The notes under the pieces: model-generated
What the model was told of the DNA's origin: nothing
Seen by the model: the letters and a program-made list of their open reading frames with translations, nothing else
Database searches by the model: none
Made by a program: the position numbers and the translations under genes
NCBI RefSeq assembly: GCF_001375555.1
Contig: NZ_CTDZ01000009.1
Span: 3,217,758-3,281,757 of the forward strand
Direction of reading: 5' to 3'
DNA length: 64,000 nt
Source: Numidum massiliense
GTDB taxonomy: Bacteria; Bacillota; Bacilli; Thermoactinomycetales; Novibacillaceae
Shown: one piece after another, positions 36,766 through 45,238 of the stretch
Layout: each line of letters begins with the position of its first letter
Numbering within the stretch: the stretch's first letter is position 1

Positions 36766-36975
36766 TAGACGCGAATCGGTAAGTGGTTGCGAAGAAGTTG
36801 TAATGAATGAGGCGTACTTGTGATACGGCAACAGTTATAGTCGAGAGGTAGTTACAAAAGAACAAGTTGTGATACAAATGCAGTTGTGAATGAACAAGAA
36901 GGAGTAGTGAAGGGGAGTAGTGAAGGATCTCGTAGCAGGAGAAGTATAGAAAGAGAGAGAAAGAAGGTTAACGCC

Positions 36976-38160
36976 GTGGAGAGGATTGAGCGAGAGCCAT
37001 ACTACCCGATTTTAATTTTAATCGGCGTCGCCCATTTTTTGAACGATTTAATGACATCGGTCGTACAGGCAATGTTGCCGGTCCTGCAGAAAGATTTGCA
37101 CTTGACATACGCTCAGCTTGGTACAGTCGTCATGGTCAGTACGTTGACGGCGTCACTGTTACAGCCCGTCGTCGGACTGTTTACCGACAAACAGTCGCGC
37201 CCGTGGTTATTGCCGTTGGCGGCGTTTTTTTTCGTGTGCGGTTTACTTGGGGTGGCGAATGCGCACAACTATGCGACGACGCTGCTCTCCGTCGTGCTCA
37301 TCGGGTTCGGTTCGGCTACGTTTCACCCGGAAGGCTCGCGTGTCGCCCATTTAGCTTCCGGCCCGCGCAAAGGGTTGTCGCAGTCGATTTTTCAAGTCGG
37401 CGGAAATGCGGGACAAGCGTTTGGGCCTATAGCGGTTTTGTTTGTTTTTTTGCCGTTTGGACTAAAAGGTGCTTATTGGTTAATTGTCGCGGCAGGAGCA
37501 TCTGGCGCCATTTTGCTCGTCATCGCGAAGTGGTACCGGCAGTTCAAGGTGAGGAAAGCAGTACAACGCGAAGGGGAGAACGCTGCGCCACAGTACGGGG
37601 CACTCGCGTTACTCGTCGCTGTCGTGAGCATGCGTTCGTGGATTCATAGCGGTGTCTCCAGTTTTTTGCCGCTCTACTATGTCAATGTGGCCGGGTGGAC
37701 GCTTAAAACGGCAGAAATCGCTCTGTTTATTTTTTTGTTGGCGGGTGCAGTCGGGACGTTTTGTGGCGGCGTGTTATCGGAACGGTATGGCATGAAAAAC
37801 ATACTCATCTTCTCGATGGTCGGGACGATTCCTTTTTTGTTACTGTTGCCGTACGTCGACGGCGTCTGGTCGTTCGTCGTCGTCTTTATCGTCGGTTTCA
37901 TCAGCTTATCGAGTTTTTCGGTGACGGTCGTGTACGGACAGCATTTGTTTCCGGGAAAGATCGGCCTCGTCTCTGGCCTTATGATCGGGTTTGCGATCGG
38001 CATGGGAGGCATCGGCGCCTCGCTCATGGGCGGTTTAGCCGACCGTATCGGCTTAGCGGCGCTGTTGCAGCTGTTTGCCGCGCTGCCGCTGCTCGGGGGG
38101 TTGCTCGGGCTGCCGCTGCCGAACGATCAACGGGAGCGGCAGTTGAAACAGTCGGCGTAA
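36976..38160 (+). CDS. fsr: Fsr-type major facilitator exporter (fosmidomycin-resistance family)
   Basis: 394 residues with 12 predicted membrane segments. Family hallmarks: VAHFLNDLMTSVVQAMLPVL, SLLQPVVGLFTDKQSRPW, GFGSATFHPEGSRVAHLASG, LSQSIFQVGGNAGQAFGP. Exports fosmidomycin and similar compounds in E. coli. Start: GTG 36976 has AGAAGG about 9 bases before; the open frame reaches GTG 36886, but those 30 codons are a purine-rich low-complexity stretch (SRSRRSIERERKK) unlike the family. Confidence 0.88.
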   Translation: MERIEREPYYPILILIGVAHFLNDLMTSVVQAMLPVLQKDLHLTYAQLGTVVMVSTLTASLLQPVVGLFTDKQSRPWLLPLAAFFFVCGLLGVANAHNYATTLLSVVLIGFGSATFHPEGSRVAHLASGPRKGLSQSIFQVGGNAGQAFGPIAVLFVFLPFGLKGAYWLIVAAGASGAILLVIAKWYRQFKVRKAVQREGENAAPQYGALALLVAVVSMRSWIHSGVSSFLPLYYVNVAGWTLKTAEIALFIFLLAGAVGTFCGGVLSERYGMKNILIFSMVGTIPFLLLLPYVDGVWSFVVVFIVGFISLSSFSVTVVYGQHLFPGKIGLVSGLMIGFAIGMGGIGASLMGGLADRIGLAALLQLFAALPLLGGLLGLPLPNDQRERQLKQSA

Positions 38161-38280
38161 AGTAGCGGCGTTGCGACTGAAACACCGCATATACGGGCCA
38201 AGCCAATAACCGACAGTGTCCATCGGAGCTCCTTTTCTTCAAGTACAAAACATACAAAAACCGTAAGTATTACGTAAGAA

Positions 38281-38312
38281 AAACGGAAGGGAGCAGGAGT
38301 GCCCTTCCGTTT
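38281..38312 (-). terminator. intrinsic terminator between convergent fsr and thioredoxin-like genes
   Basis: AAACGGAAGGG and CCCTTCCGTTT pair over 11 bp. Read leftward the stem is followed by TTTTTCTT, so it best serves the minus-strand gene, but could work both ways. Confidence 0.8.
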
Positions 38313-38355
38313 ACGTGGCGTGGCATTAACGTTGTCGCGTGTCGCGTTATAACAT

Positions 38356-38952
38356 TCAAATTAACGGTTGCAGCCGCTCTTGCAAGCTACGGCTCACAGC
38401 CCGCCAAAGTGACTCGTCGGACAGAATGCGCGCCTTGAATGTCCGGTACATTTCGCGTTGCTTCTCCTCGTACGTCGGGTCGTCTTCGGCGGGAATCGTG
38501 GTGCGAAGGTCGTCGATCAGTTGTTGTACTTCCGGTGCGCGCGGACCCCACACCGCTTGTTCGTCGCCAGACTCATCGATAAAAATGAAAATTGGGATCG
38601 AGCGAGACGTGCCGTTCGTCAAATACTGATCCATCAGTTCTAGATTTTTGTCGCGGACGAGCAACCGGATGTCCATCGCTGCTGTGTCGGCAATGTGCAT
38701 CAAAATCGGCACCGACAGCATCGCGTCGCCACACCAATCGGCCGTTAAGGCGATGACGCGCAATTGCTGTGCCTGCAACTGGGTAAAGAAGGCGCGATCT
38801 TCTTCCGTCAGGGCAAAAGTCTCGTATACGTGCAGCATATCTTTTTTATTAATTTTCATGCTGTCGATATAATCTTCGGTCGTCATTCCGGATTCAAACC
38901 AATCGTTTAGCGTTACCTTTTCATTTAACAGGTTTTCTTCGTTTGCCATCAT
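38356..38952 (-). CDS. thioredoxin-family protein
   Basis: 198 residues from ATG 38952, with GGAGG 8 bases ahead; the longer open frame has no ribosome site. LRVIALTADWCGDAMLSVPI aligns with the thioredoxin active region but keeps a single cysteine (WCGD rather than WCxxC), as in the Thioredoxin_9 group. SRSIPIFIFIDESGD is the cis-proline loop. A two-cysteine disulfide exchange is therefore not expected; the real function is unknown. Convergent with fsr. Confidence 0.8.
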   Translation of the reverse strand: MMANEENLLNEKVTLNDWFESGMTTEDYIDSMKINKKDMLHVYETFALTEEDRAFFTQLQAQQLRVIALTADWCGDAMLSVPILMHIADTAAMDIRLLVRDKNLELMDQYLTNGTSRSIPIFIFIDESGDEQAVWGPRAPEVQQLIDDLRTTIPAEDDPTYEEKQREMYRTFKARILSDESLWRAVSRSLQERLQPLI

Positions 38953-39021
38953 TTTTTCAGCCTCCGTCATATGTGCTTCGCGCACTGTCACACGACACAT
39001 TCTTTCTAAACCAAAGTATAT

Positions 39022-39049
39022 AAAAAACCGTTGGCGAAGACAAACGGTT
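39022..39049 (-). terminator. intrinsic terminator of the hutH-yuiF transcript
   Basis: On the minus strand AACCGTT-loop-AACGGTT is followed by a T run into TTTTATATAC, 20 bases after the transporter stop. Confidence 0.8.
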
Positions 39050-39068
39050 CCTTTGTGAGGTGTAACGT

Positions 39069-40391
39069 TTATAACACCATTGCGGCGACGATCCCGAAAA
39101 TGAACAGCGGAATGTTGAAGTGAATAAACGTCGGGACGCACGTATCCCATATGTGATGGTGTTGCCCGTCGGCATTTAATCCAGACGTCGGGCCGAGTGT
39201 GCTGTCGGACGCAGGGGATCCGGCGTCGCCGATCGCGCCAGCGGTGCCGATTAACGCCGCAGTCGCTAGCGGACTAAAGCCGAGTGCCGCACAGAGCGGG
39301 ACGAACACTGTGGCGAGAATGGGGATCGTACCGAACGATGTCCCGATGCCCATCGTCACGAGCAGACCGACGGCGAGCATGATCGTCGCACCTAACAGTT
39401 GGCTGCCGCCGAGCCATTCACTAGCGGCTTTGACGAGTTCGTCGGTGGCGCCCGTCTCGCGCAAAATATGGCCGTATCCGGAAGCGATTAGCATGACAAA
39501 GGCGATGACGCCCATCAGTTTGATGCCGTCTTGCACGAGTCCGTCGCCGTCGGTCCATTTGACGACGCGGGTGAAGAATAACGTCAATATACCTCCGAGC
39601 GCACTGATGACGAGCGATTCGTACTTAAATTGTAAGGCGACGACGACAACGATGGCGACGATCGTCAACGTGTGTTGCCACGTCCAAGCCTTTTTGGCTT
39701 GCTCTGCGGCAGCAGCTGCTTCGTTTGACGCGGCAAAAGTAACGAACGAGTCGTACGTGCGCGGTTTGCGGTATGTGAACAATACGGCAATGATGAGCCC
39801 GAGCACCATACCGCCGACCGGGATGAGCATCGCGGACGGAATTTGTGACAGTTCGATTGCCACTCCATTTTTCGTCATCTCTTCTTGGACAATCCCTTGG
39901 AAAATTAAGCCGAAACCAGCCGGAATAAGAATGTACGGTGCTTTTAATCCGAAAGTGAGTGCCGTGGCGACGGCGCGACGGTCGATCTTTAAGTGGTTAA
40001 AAATGGCGAGTAACGGCGGAATGAGAATCGGAATAAAGGCGATGTGGACTGGAATGACGTTTTGCGATAAGCAGGCGAAAGCGGCAATCGTAAAGACGAT
40101 GACGGTGTGTTTCCCTTTCATCTTCGGGAGCACAGACTGGATAAGCAGTTCTGTAATACCCGTACGGGCAATAATGACGGCGAAAATCCCTAGTAAAAGA
40201 TAACTGAGCGACGTTTCTGCTTGTCCGCCCATCCCGGCGATGAGCGTTTTGAATGTCTCTTCTATCGGTAATCCTGCTGACAAGCCGGCGACGGCTGCCG
40301 CCGCGAGCAAAGCAAATATGACATTAATGCGGGCTAAACTGAGGGCGGCGAGCACGAGTACAGATAAAATGACAGGGTTGAGTAGCAGCAC
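39069..40391 (-). CDS. yuiF: YuiF-family (NhaC-like) transporter, predicted histidine permease
   Basis: 440 residues with about 11 membrane segments. ACLSQNVIPVHIAFIPILIPPLL and GTAGAIGDAGSPASDSTLGP are typical of the YuiF branch of ion-transporter-like permeases. It follows hutH on the same strand with a 200-base gap; in several Bacillota a YuiF gene next to hut genes has been proposed as the histidine permease, and that is the basis for the prediction here. GTG 40391 has AGAGGAGGA ahead. Confidence 0.8.
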   Translation of the reverse strand: MLLLNPVILSVLVLAALSLARINVIFALLAAAAVAGLSAGLPIEETFKTLIAGMGGQAETSLSYLLLGIFAVIIARTGITELLIQSVLPKMKGKHTVIVFTIAAFACLSQNVIPVHIAFIPILIPPLLAIFNHLKIDRRAVATALTFGLKAPYILIPAGFGLIFQGIVQEEMTKNGVAIELSQIPSAMLIPVGGMVLGLIIAVLFTYRKPRTYDSFVTFAASNEAAAAAEQAKKAWTWQHTLTIVAIVVVVALQFKYESLVISALGGILTLFFTRVVKWTDGDGLVQDGIKLMGVIAFVMLIASGYGHILRETGATDELVKAASEWLGGSQLLGATIMLAVGLLVTMGIGTSFGTIPILATVFVPLCAALGFSPLATAALIGTAGAIGDAGSPASDSTLGPTSGLNADGQHHHIWDTCVPTFIHFNIPLFIFGIVAAMVL

Positions 40392-40443
40392 GTGACAATC
40401 CTCCTCTTTTCGCGGTAATGAATAATATTATTTTATCATATTA

Positions 40444-40525
40444 CCACATTAAAGTGGCGATACGATAAAGGTAATATCTGCAAACTGGCAGTATGGAACC
40501 GAGAGGCGCAACGATGCCGCCTCTC
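40444..40525 (-). promoter_or_regulatory. hutH-yuiF gap: 14-bp dyad and a GC-rich hairpin
   Basis: CCACATTAAAGTGG (40444-40457) is a near-perfect palindrome 53 bases before yuiF. GAGAGGCG/CGCCTCTC (40501-40525) is a stable stem without a T run. The first may be an operator; the second may slow or process the hutH-yuiF transcript. No -35/-10 pair was clear. Confidence 0.4.
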
Positions 40526-40591
40526 AGGTTAACGAAAAGGATTGGGCTGCTCGCGGACGTTGGGTCGTACGATTGTGGGGCGGCCGTACCG

Positions 40592-42064
40592 TCATTGAAT
40601 CCACGCCGCAACGCGCTCGATGTCGGCGCTCAGCGAGCGGTCACTCGTTAGCGGCGCCACTAACGAGCGCACGTCGCGGTGCAGTTGCTGCGTGCCCCGT
40701 CCTGCCTTTTCCGGTCCGCGCACGTCGAGTGCTTGGGCAGCGCAAATTGCCTCGATCGCTAACACGCGGCGGGCGTTTTGTACGATTTTTAGCGCGTGGC
40801 GCGCTGCGGTCGTTCCCATGCTCACGTGGTCTTCTTGGTTGGCGGAAGACGGAATCGAATCGACACTCGCTGGGTGGGCGAGCACTTTGTTTTCCGAGAC
40901 GAGTGACGCGGCGACGTATTGCGGGATCATCAACCCCGACTGCAACCCCGGTTCAGGGCTTAAAAAAGCGGGCAAGTCGTTCAACTGCGGGTTGACGAGC
41001 CGTTCGATGCGCCGTTCCGAAATGTTGGCCAATTCGGCGACGGCGATTTTTAAGAAATCGAGTGCCAAGGCGATCGGTTGTCCGTGGAAGTTGCCGCCGG
41101 ATATAATTTCACCACTTTCTGTAAAAATGAGCGGGTTGTCCGTTGCTGCGTTCATTTCGATTTCTAGTTTTTGCTTGACGTAAGTGAGCGCTTGGCGGCT
41201 TGCCCCGTGCACTTGCGGGATGCAGCGCAGCGAGTACGCGTCTTGTACGCGCTGTTCACCTTGCCGCGTGACGAGTGTGCTGCCTGAAACGCGGGTCAAG
41301 ATGCGCTGAGCGACTTCGGCCTGTTCTGGATAAGGGCGTACGGCGTGTACGTCAGGGGCAAACGCGTCAGTAATGCCGCGCAGCGCTTCTAACGTCATCG
41401 CCGCAATGTCGTCGGCGCGGTGCGCGACAGCCTCCGCATGCAAATAGGCGATCAGTCCGGTTGCCGTCATCGCTTGCGTGCCGTTGATGAGTGCCAGTCC
41501 TTCTTTGGCGGCGAGGCGAAGCGGTGTGAGACCAGCCTTAGCTAATGCGTCGCTGCCGGATAGGCGCTGACCGCCTGTGATCGCTTCCCCTTCGCCGACG
41601 AGGACGAGGGCAAGGTGCGCCAGCGGTGCTAAATCGCCGCTCGCTCCGAGAGACCCTTCACTCGGGATGACTGGGTGGATCTGTTCATTTAATAGCGCGA
41701 GGAGCCGTTCGAGCAGTTCGCGGCGCACGCCGGAAAAGCCCTTCGCCAGCGCATTTGCACGCAGTAGTAACATGGCGCGGCTAATCGGTTCCGGAAACGG
41801 TTCGCCGACGCCGCAAGCGTGACTGCGAATAAGGTTTAGCTGTAAGTCACTGACCATGCCGTTTTGAATCGCTACATCGCTAAATTTGCCGAATCCGGTC
41901 GTAATTCCGTAGACGACGTCGTCATTTTCGACAGCCTGTTCGACGAGGGCGCGGCTTTCTTCCACGCGTTTCCACGCAGCAGCTGTTAAAGCGACTTTCT
42001 CGCGGTCAAATACAACCGCGCGGCACATGTCGAATGTGAGTGTCTTTCCATCGAGTAAAATCAT
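40592..42064 (-). CDS. hutH: histidine ammonia-lyase
   Basis: Deaminates L-histidine to trans-urocanate, first step of histidine breakdown. 490 residues from ATG 42064 with GGGGGAAAG ahead. Ala141-Ser142-Gly143 in [15 protein letters not shown] form the MIO electrophile; [19 protein letters not shown] and [14 protein letters not shown] are further active-site blocks. The rest of the hut pathway (hutU, I, G) is not in the window; the next gene downstream is a probable histidine permease. A leader terminator controls it. Confidence 0.96.
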   Translation of the reverse strand: MILLDGKTLTFDMCRAVVFDREKVALTAAAWKRVEESRALVEQAVENDDVVYGITTGFGKFSDVAIQNGMVSDLQLNLIRSHACGVGEPFPEPISRAMLLLRANALAKGFSGVRRELLERLLALLNEQIHPVIPSEGSLGASGDLAPLAHLALVLVGEGEAITGGQRLSGSDALAKAGLTPLRLAAKEGLALINGTQAMTATGLIAYLHAEAVAHRADDIAAMTLEALRGITDAFAPDVHAVRPYPEQAEVAQRILTRVSGSTLVTRQGEQRVQDAYSLRCIPQVHGASRQALTYVKQKLEIEMNAATDNPLIFTESGEIISGGNFHGQPIALALDFLKIAVAELANISERRIERLVNPQLNDLPAFLSPEPGLQSGLMIPQYVAASLVSENKVLAHPASVDSIPSSANQEDHVSMGTTAARHALKIVQNARRVLAIEAICAAQALDVRGPEKAGRGTQQLHRDVRSLVAPLTSDRSLSADIERVAAWIQ

Positions 42065-42080
42065 GTACGCTTTCCCCCTC

Positions 42081-42137
42081 AATATAAAAAGGAGGCCACA
42101 CTAAATAAGTGTGACCTCCTAATGGACTAATGGACTA
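42081..42137 (-). promoter_or_regulatory. hutH leader: terminator preceded by three spaced UAG triplets (candidate HutP-type antiterminator)
   Basis: On the minus strand a 13-bp stem (AGGAGGTCACACT with AGTGTGGCCTCCT, one U-G pair) with loop TATTT is followed by TTTTTATA, a textbook terminator, only 16 bases before the hutH start. Immediately upstream are three TAG triplets separated by TCCAT (complements at 42135-42137, 42127-42129 and 42119-42121), the last overlapping the stem. B. subtilis HutP binds UAG triplets in the hut leader, but with 4-base spacers; here they are 5 bases. Confidence 0.75.
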
Positions 42138-42239
42138 TAGGTCGCTTTCAGTACGAGCACTATATTGTCAAATACTGCGTCAATGTTCTACCGTACGACG
42201 CAACCGGCGAACATAACACGTCCTTTTCATTATACGAAT

Positions 42240-42253
42240 AGGAAGCGCTTTTA
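42240..42253. promoter_or_regulatory. weak cre-like sequence between hutH and abgT
   Basis: AGGAAGCGCTTTTA contains the AAGCGCTT core of CcpA sites but misses three other consensus positions. It lies between two divergent catabolic operons. Confidence 0.35.
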
Positions 42254-42325
42254 ACAAGAGGCGACTTCTGCTCTTTGTGATACGAAGACGACATCACTTT
42301 TTTCCTAGAAAAATTGAGCAACACC

Positions 42326-42354
42326 TTGACAACTAAGGAGTAAGCGCATACTAT
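42326..42354 (+). promoter_or_regulatory. sigma-A promoter of the abgT operon
   Basis: TTGACA, exactly 17 bases, then TACTAT. Transcription should begin near 42361. Confidence 0.75.
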
Positions 42355-42362
42355 TTATTTAC

Positions 42363-42390
42363 GGAATATATATGGAATATATCCGAATAT
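42363..42390. repeat. phased AATAT repeats at the abgT transcription start
   Basis: GGAATATAT occurs at 42363 and again at 42374, and CGAATATGG at 42384, so copies are 10-11 bases apart, one helical turn. They lie just past the predicted start of transcription, a typical operator position. The regulator encoded after abgA is a candidate binder. Confidence 0.45.
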
Positions 42391-42417
42391 GGTCAAAAAA
42401 AGACAGGAGGTATTGTA

Positions 42418-43953
42418 TTGAGTCAAACACCGCAACAGGTACAGCTAGAGGGTGGCAATCAACCGAAGGGATTGCTCCGCTTTTTGAACGTCATCGAGCG
42501 AATGGGGAACAAACTGCCGGAGCCGTTTATTTTGTTCTGTTACTTAGCACTGTTTGTTGTCATTATATCGGCGATCGTCAGTGCGCTCGGCGTATCGGTC
42601 GTCCACCCGGGAACTGGCGAGGATACGCCGATCAAAAGTTTGCTTTCTAAGGAAGGCATCACGTATATGTTGACGGAAATGCTAACCAATTTTACCGGCT
42701 TTAAGCCACTCGGTTTAGTGTTGGCGATGATGCTCGGGATCGGCCTTGCCGAAAAAGTAGGGCTGTTAGAAACTGCGATGAAGAAGACGATTGTCGGTGC
42801 ACCGAAAGCGTTAATTACGTATGCGGTCATATTTGTCGGAATTATGGGCAACTTAGCTTCCGACGCCGCGTTCGTCATTGTGCCACCGCTGGCGGCGATG
42901 GTGTTCTACACGGTCGGGCGGCACCCGTTGGCCGGTTTGGCAGCCGGTTTTTCCGGTGTCGGTGCCGGCTTTACGGCCAACTTGTTAGTCACTGGCACGG
43001 ACGCGCTACTTGCCGGTATTTCAACTGAGGCAGCAAAGACGATCGATCCGAATGTCATCGTTACTCCGGTAAGTAACTGGTACTTTATGGGCTCATCCGT
43101 CATTTTCTTATCGGTGATTGCAGCGCTAGTGACTGAAAAAATTGTCGAACCGAAGTTAGGACAGTACAAGGGCGAAGTGAAAGTGAAGATGGATGAAGCG
43201 ACACCGCAAGAAGTGCGCGGATTGCGTCACGCGGCATTTGCTGGGATTGCATACGTCGCCTTACTCGTGTTGGCAATCTTCGTTCCGGGGTCACCACTCG
43301 TGAATGAAAAAGGTGGGTTAATTCCTTCGCCGTTTTTAGACGGCATCGTACCGATTATTTTGCTCTTTTTCGTCACGGTCGGGGTCGCGTACGGGGTAAC
43401 GGTGAAGAAAGTTACACGCACGGGCGACATTCCGAAGTATATGGCAGAAGCGATTAAAGACATGTCTGGATATATCGTGCTCATTTTCGCGGCAGCGCAA
43501 TTTATTGCCTACTTTAACTGGAGCAATCTCGGGACGTGGGTCGCCGTCGAGGGGGCCAACTTATTAAAAGCGATTAACTTGACGGGGTTAGGGGCACTCA
43601 TCGCCTTTTCAATTTTAGCGGCACTTTTGAACTTGCTCATTTTCAGCGGATCGGCGCAGTGGGCGCTAATGGCGCCAATTTTTATCCCGATGTTTATGTT
43701 ACTCGGCTTCAAACCGGAACTCGTGCAAGCGGCGTTTCGCATCGCCGATTCGTCGACGAATGTCATTACGCCGCTCAATCCATACATCGTCGTCATCCTC
43801 TCGTTTATGAAGGAGTACGACAAAAAAGCCGGTTTCGGTACGTTGATTTCGATGATGTTGCCGTATAGCATCATTTTCTTAAGCTTCTGGATCGTGTTGC
43901 TCATCGTGTTTGTCGTGTTTGGAATTCCGCTCGGACCGGGGGTGAGTATGTAA
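42418..43953 (+). CDS. abgT: AbgT-family transporter
   Basis: 511 residues, about 11-12 membrane segments. Family marks: RFLNVIERMGNKLPEPFILF, MLGIGLAEKVGLLETAM, DAAFVIVPPLAAMVFY, GTDALLAGISTEAA and SAQWALMAPIFIPMFMLLG. AbgT imports p-aminobenzoyl-glutamate in E. coli; relatives export sulfonamides. The two peptidase-like hydrolases cotranscribed behind it argue for import of an acylated amino acid or aminobenzoyl-glutamate. TTG start with AGGAGGT ahead. Confidence 0.93.
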   Translation: MSQTPQQVQLEGGNQPKGLLRFLNVIERMGNKLPEPFILFCYLALFVVIISAIVSALGVSVVHPGTGEDTPIKSLLSKEGITYMLTEMLTNFTGFKPLGLVLAMMLGIGLAEKVGLLETAMKKTIVGAPKALITYAVIFVGIMGNLASDAAFVIVPPLAAMVFYTVGRHPLAGLAAGFSGVGAGFTANLLVTGTDALLAGISTEAAKTIDPNVIVTPVSNWYFMGSSVIFLSVIAALVTEKIVEPKLGQYKGEVKVKMDEATPQEVRGLRHAAFAGIAYVALLVLAIFVPGSPLVNEKGGLIPSPFLDGIVPIILLFFVTVGVAYGVTVKKVTRTGDIPKYMAEAIKDMSGYIVLIFAAAQFIAYFNWSNLGTWVAVEGANLLKAINLTGLGALIAFSILAALLNLLIFSGSAQWALMAPIFIPMFMLLGFKPELVQAAFRIADSSTNVITPLNPYIVVILSFMKEYDKKAGFGTLISMMLPYSIIFLSFWIVLLIVFVVFGIPLGPGVSM

Positions 43954-44044
43954 GGGGCAAGTAATTGAGCGACGTCCTTGACGATTAGGAAGTTAATTCG
44001 CGTCATAAGTGTAACGGCAAAATATATATAGGGGAGAGACCGCT

Positions 44045-45238
44045 ATGGATTTTAAAGGAAAGGGCGCACGCGTTCGCGAGTTCGTTACGTCAGTTAGGAG
44101 GGATCTACATCGCCATCCCGAACTAGGGGGTGCAGAACGGCGCACGTCAGGGCGCGTACAGACGTTTTTGCGGGAGTGGGGCATCGACGTGTATACCGGC
44201 TTTGCCGGGACGGGAGTACTAGGGGTTATTAATCCCGAGAGTGATGGGCCGTGCGTCGCCTTGCGCGCCGATATGGACGCTTTACCGATTCAAGAAAAAA
44301 ACGCATACGACTTCGTTTCGACTGTTCCCGGTACGATGCATGCGTGCGGGCACGATGCACATACGGCGATGTTGCTAGGGGCAGCCAAGTTACTGCAAGC
44401 GGAGGCCGACGCCTTGCCGGGAAAAGTGTTGCTCGTCTTTCAGCCGGCGGAGGAAGTATCGCCACACGGAGGAGCAGGTCCAATGATGCAGGACGGGGTG
44501 TTTCAGGCGTACCGCCCGGACGCCGTTTTCGGGCAACACGTATGGCCTGATTTGCCAGTTGGAGAGGTCGGTGTCGTGTCGGGGCCGATTATGGGTGCGT
44601 CCGACCGTTTCCGCATCGTCGTCAGTGGGCAAGGTGGACACGCGAGTATGCCGCACCAAGGGGTTGACGCGATTGTGATTGCGAACCAATTGCTACAAGC
44701 GATACAAACGATCGTCAGTCGCAACGTTTCGCCGCAAGAGGCAGCGGTCGTAACGGTCGGTCGCATGAGCGGCGGAGTCCGCTACAACGTGATTGCTGCT
44801 GAGGTAGAGATTGAAGGGACGGTGCGCACGTTTCGTCCGGAAGTGAAGCAGATGGTAAAGCAACGGCTGAGCGACATCGCCGAGCGCGTCGTGCAGGCGA
44901 TGGGCGGAACGGTGGCGTTCGACTATTGGGACGGCTACCCAGCGACCGTCAATCGAGCGGCGGAGACGGAAACGGTGCGCGGGGCGGCTTTGCACATCCT
45001 CGGGGAGGGCGGGCTGCCCGACGTACAGCCGGCACTCGCGGGCGAAGACTTTTCCCGCTTTTTAGAGCGGTACTCAGGCGCCTTTTATTGGCTCGGTTGC
45101 GGCAGTCCCGACCCGTTGCTAAACAAACCGCTCCACGATGCAGAGTTTCACCTCGACGAAGCGTGCCTGCCGCTCGGCGCGGAACTGCTGGCACAAGTGG
45201 CGGCGAACTTTATGCGCGAAAGGCGGGATAGACAGTGA
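44045..45238 (+). CDS. M20-family amidohydrolase (N-acyl-amino-acid/hippurate hydrolase type)
   Basis: 397 residues. Metal ligands in MHACGHDAHTAMLLG, FQPAEEV, and the His near the C-terminus in KPLHDAEFHLDE; the lid/dimerisation domain lies between (VSGQGGHASMPHQGVDAI). M20D enzymes hydrolyse N-acyl amino acids, IAA-conjugates or hippurate. It is not the AbgB type by length (481) or sequence, though it occupies the AbgB-like slot beside AbgA. It overlaps the next gene by 4 bases. Confidence 0.9.
   Translation: MDFKGKGARVREFVTSVRRDLHRHPELGGAERRTSGRVQTFLREWGIDVYTGFAGTGVLGVINPESDGPCVALRADMDALPIQEKNAYDFVSTVPGTMHACGHDAHTAMLLGAAKLLQAEADALPGKVLLVFQPAEEVSPHGGAGPMMQDGVFQAYRPDAVFGQHVWPDLPVGEVGVVSGPIMGASDRFRIVVSGQGGHASMPHQGVDAIVIANQLLQAIQTIVSRNVSPQEAAVVTVGRMSGGVRYNVIAAEVEIEGTVRTFRPEVKQMVKQRLSDIAERVVQAMGGTVAFDYWDGYPATVNRAAETETVRGAALHILGEGGLPDVQPALAGEDFSRFLERYSGAFYWLGCGSPDPLLNKPLHDAEFHLDEACLPLGAELLAQVAANFMRERRDRQ

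Noticed and set aside
36886-36975. N-terminal extension of the Fsr exporter
   Set aside because: Purine-rich low-complexity codons and no ribosome site; the internal GTG gives a family-like N-terminus.
39199-40203. 334-codon open frame antisense to the YuiF gene
   Set aside because: Shadow frame created by codon bias; the sense protein is a full-length membrane transporter.
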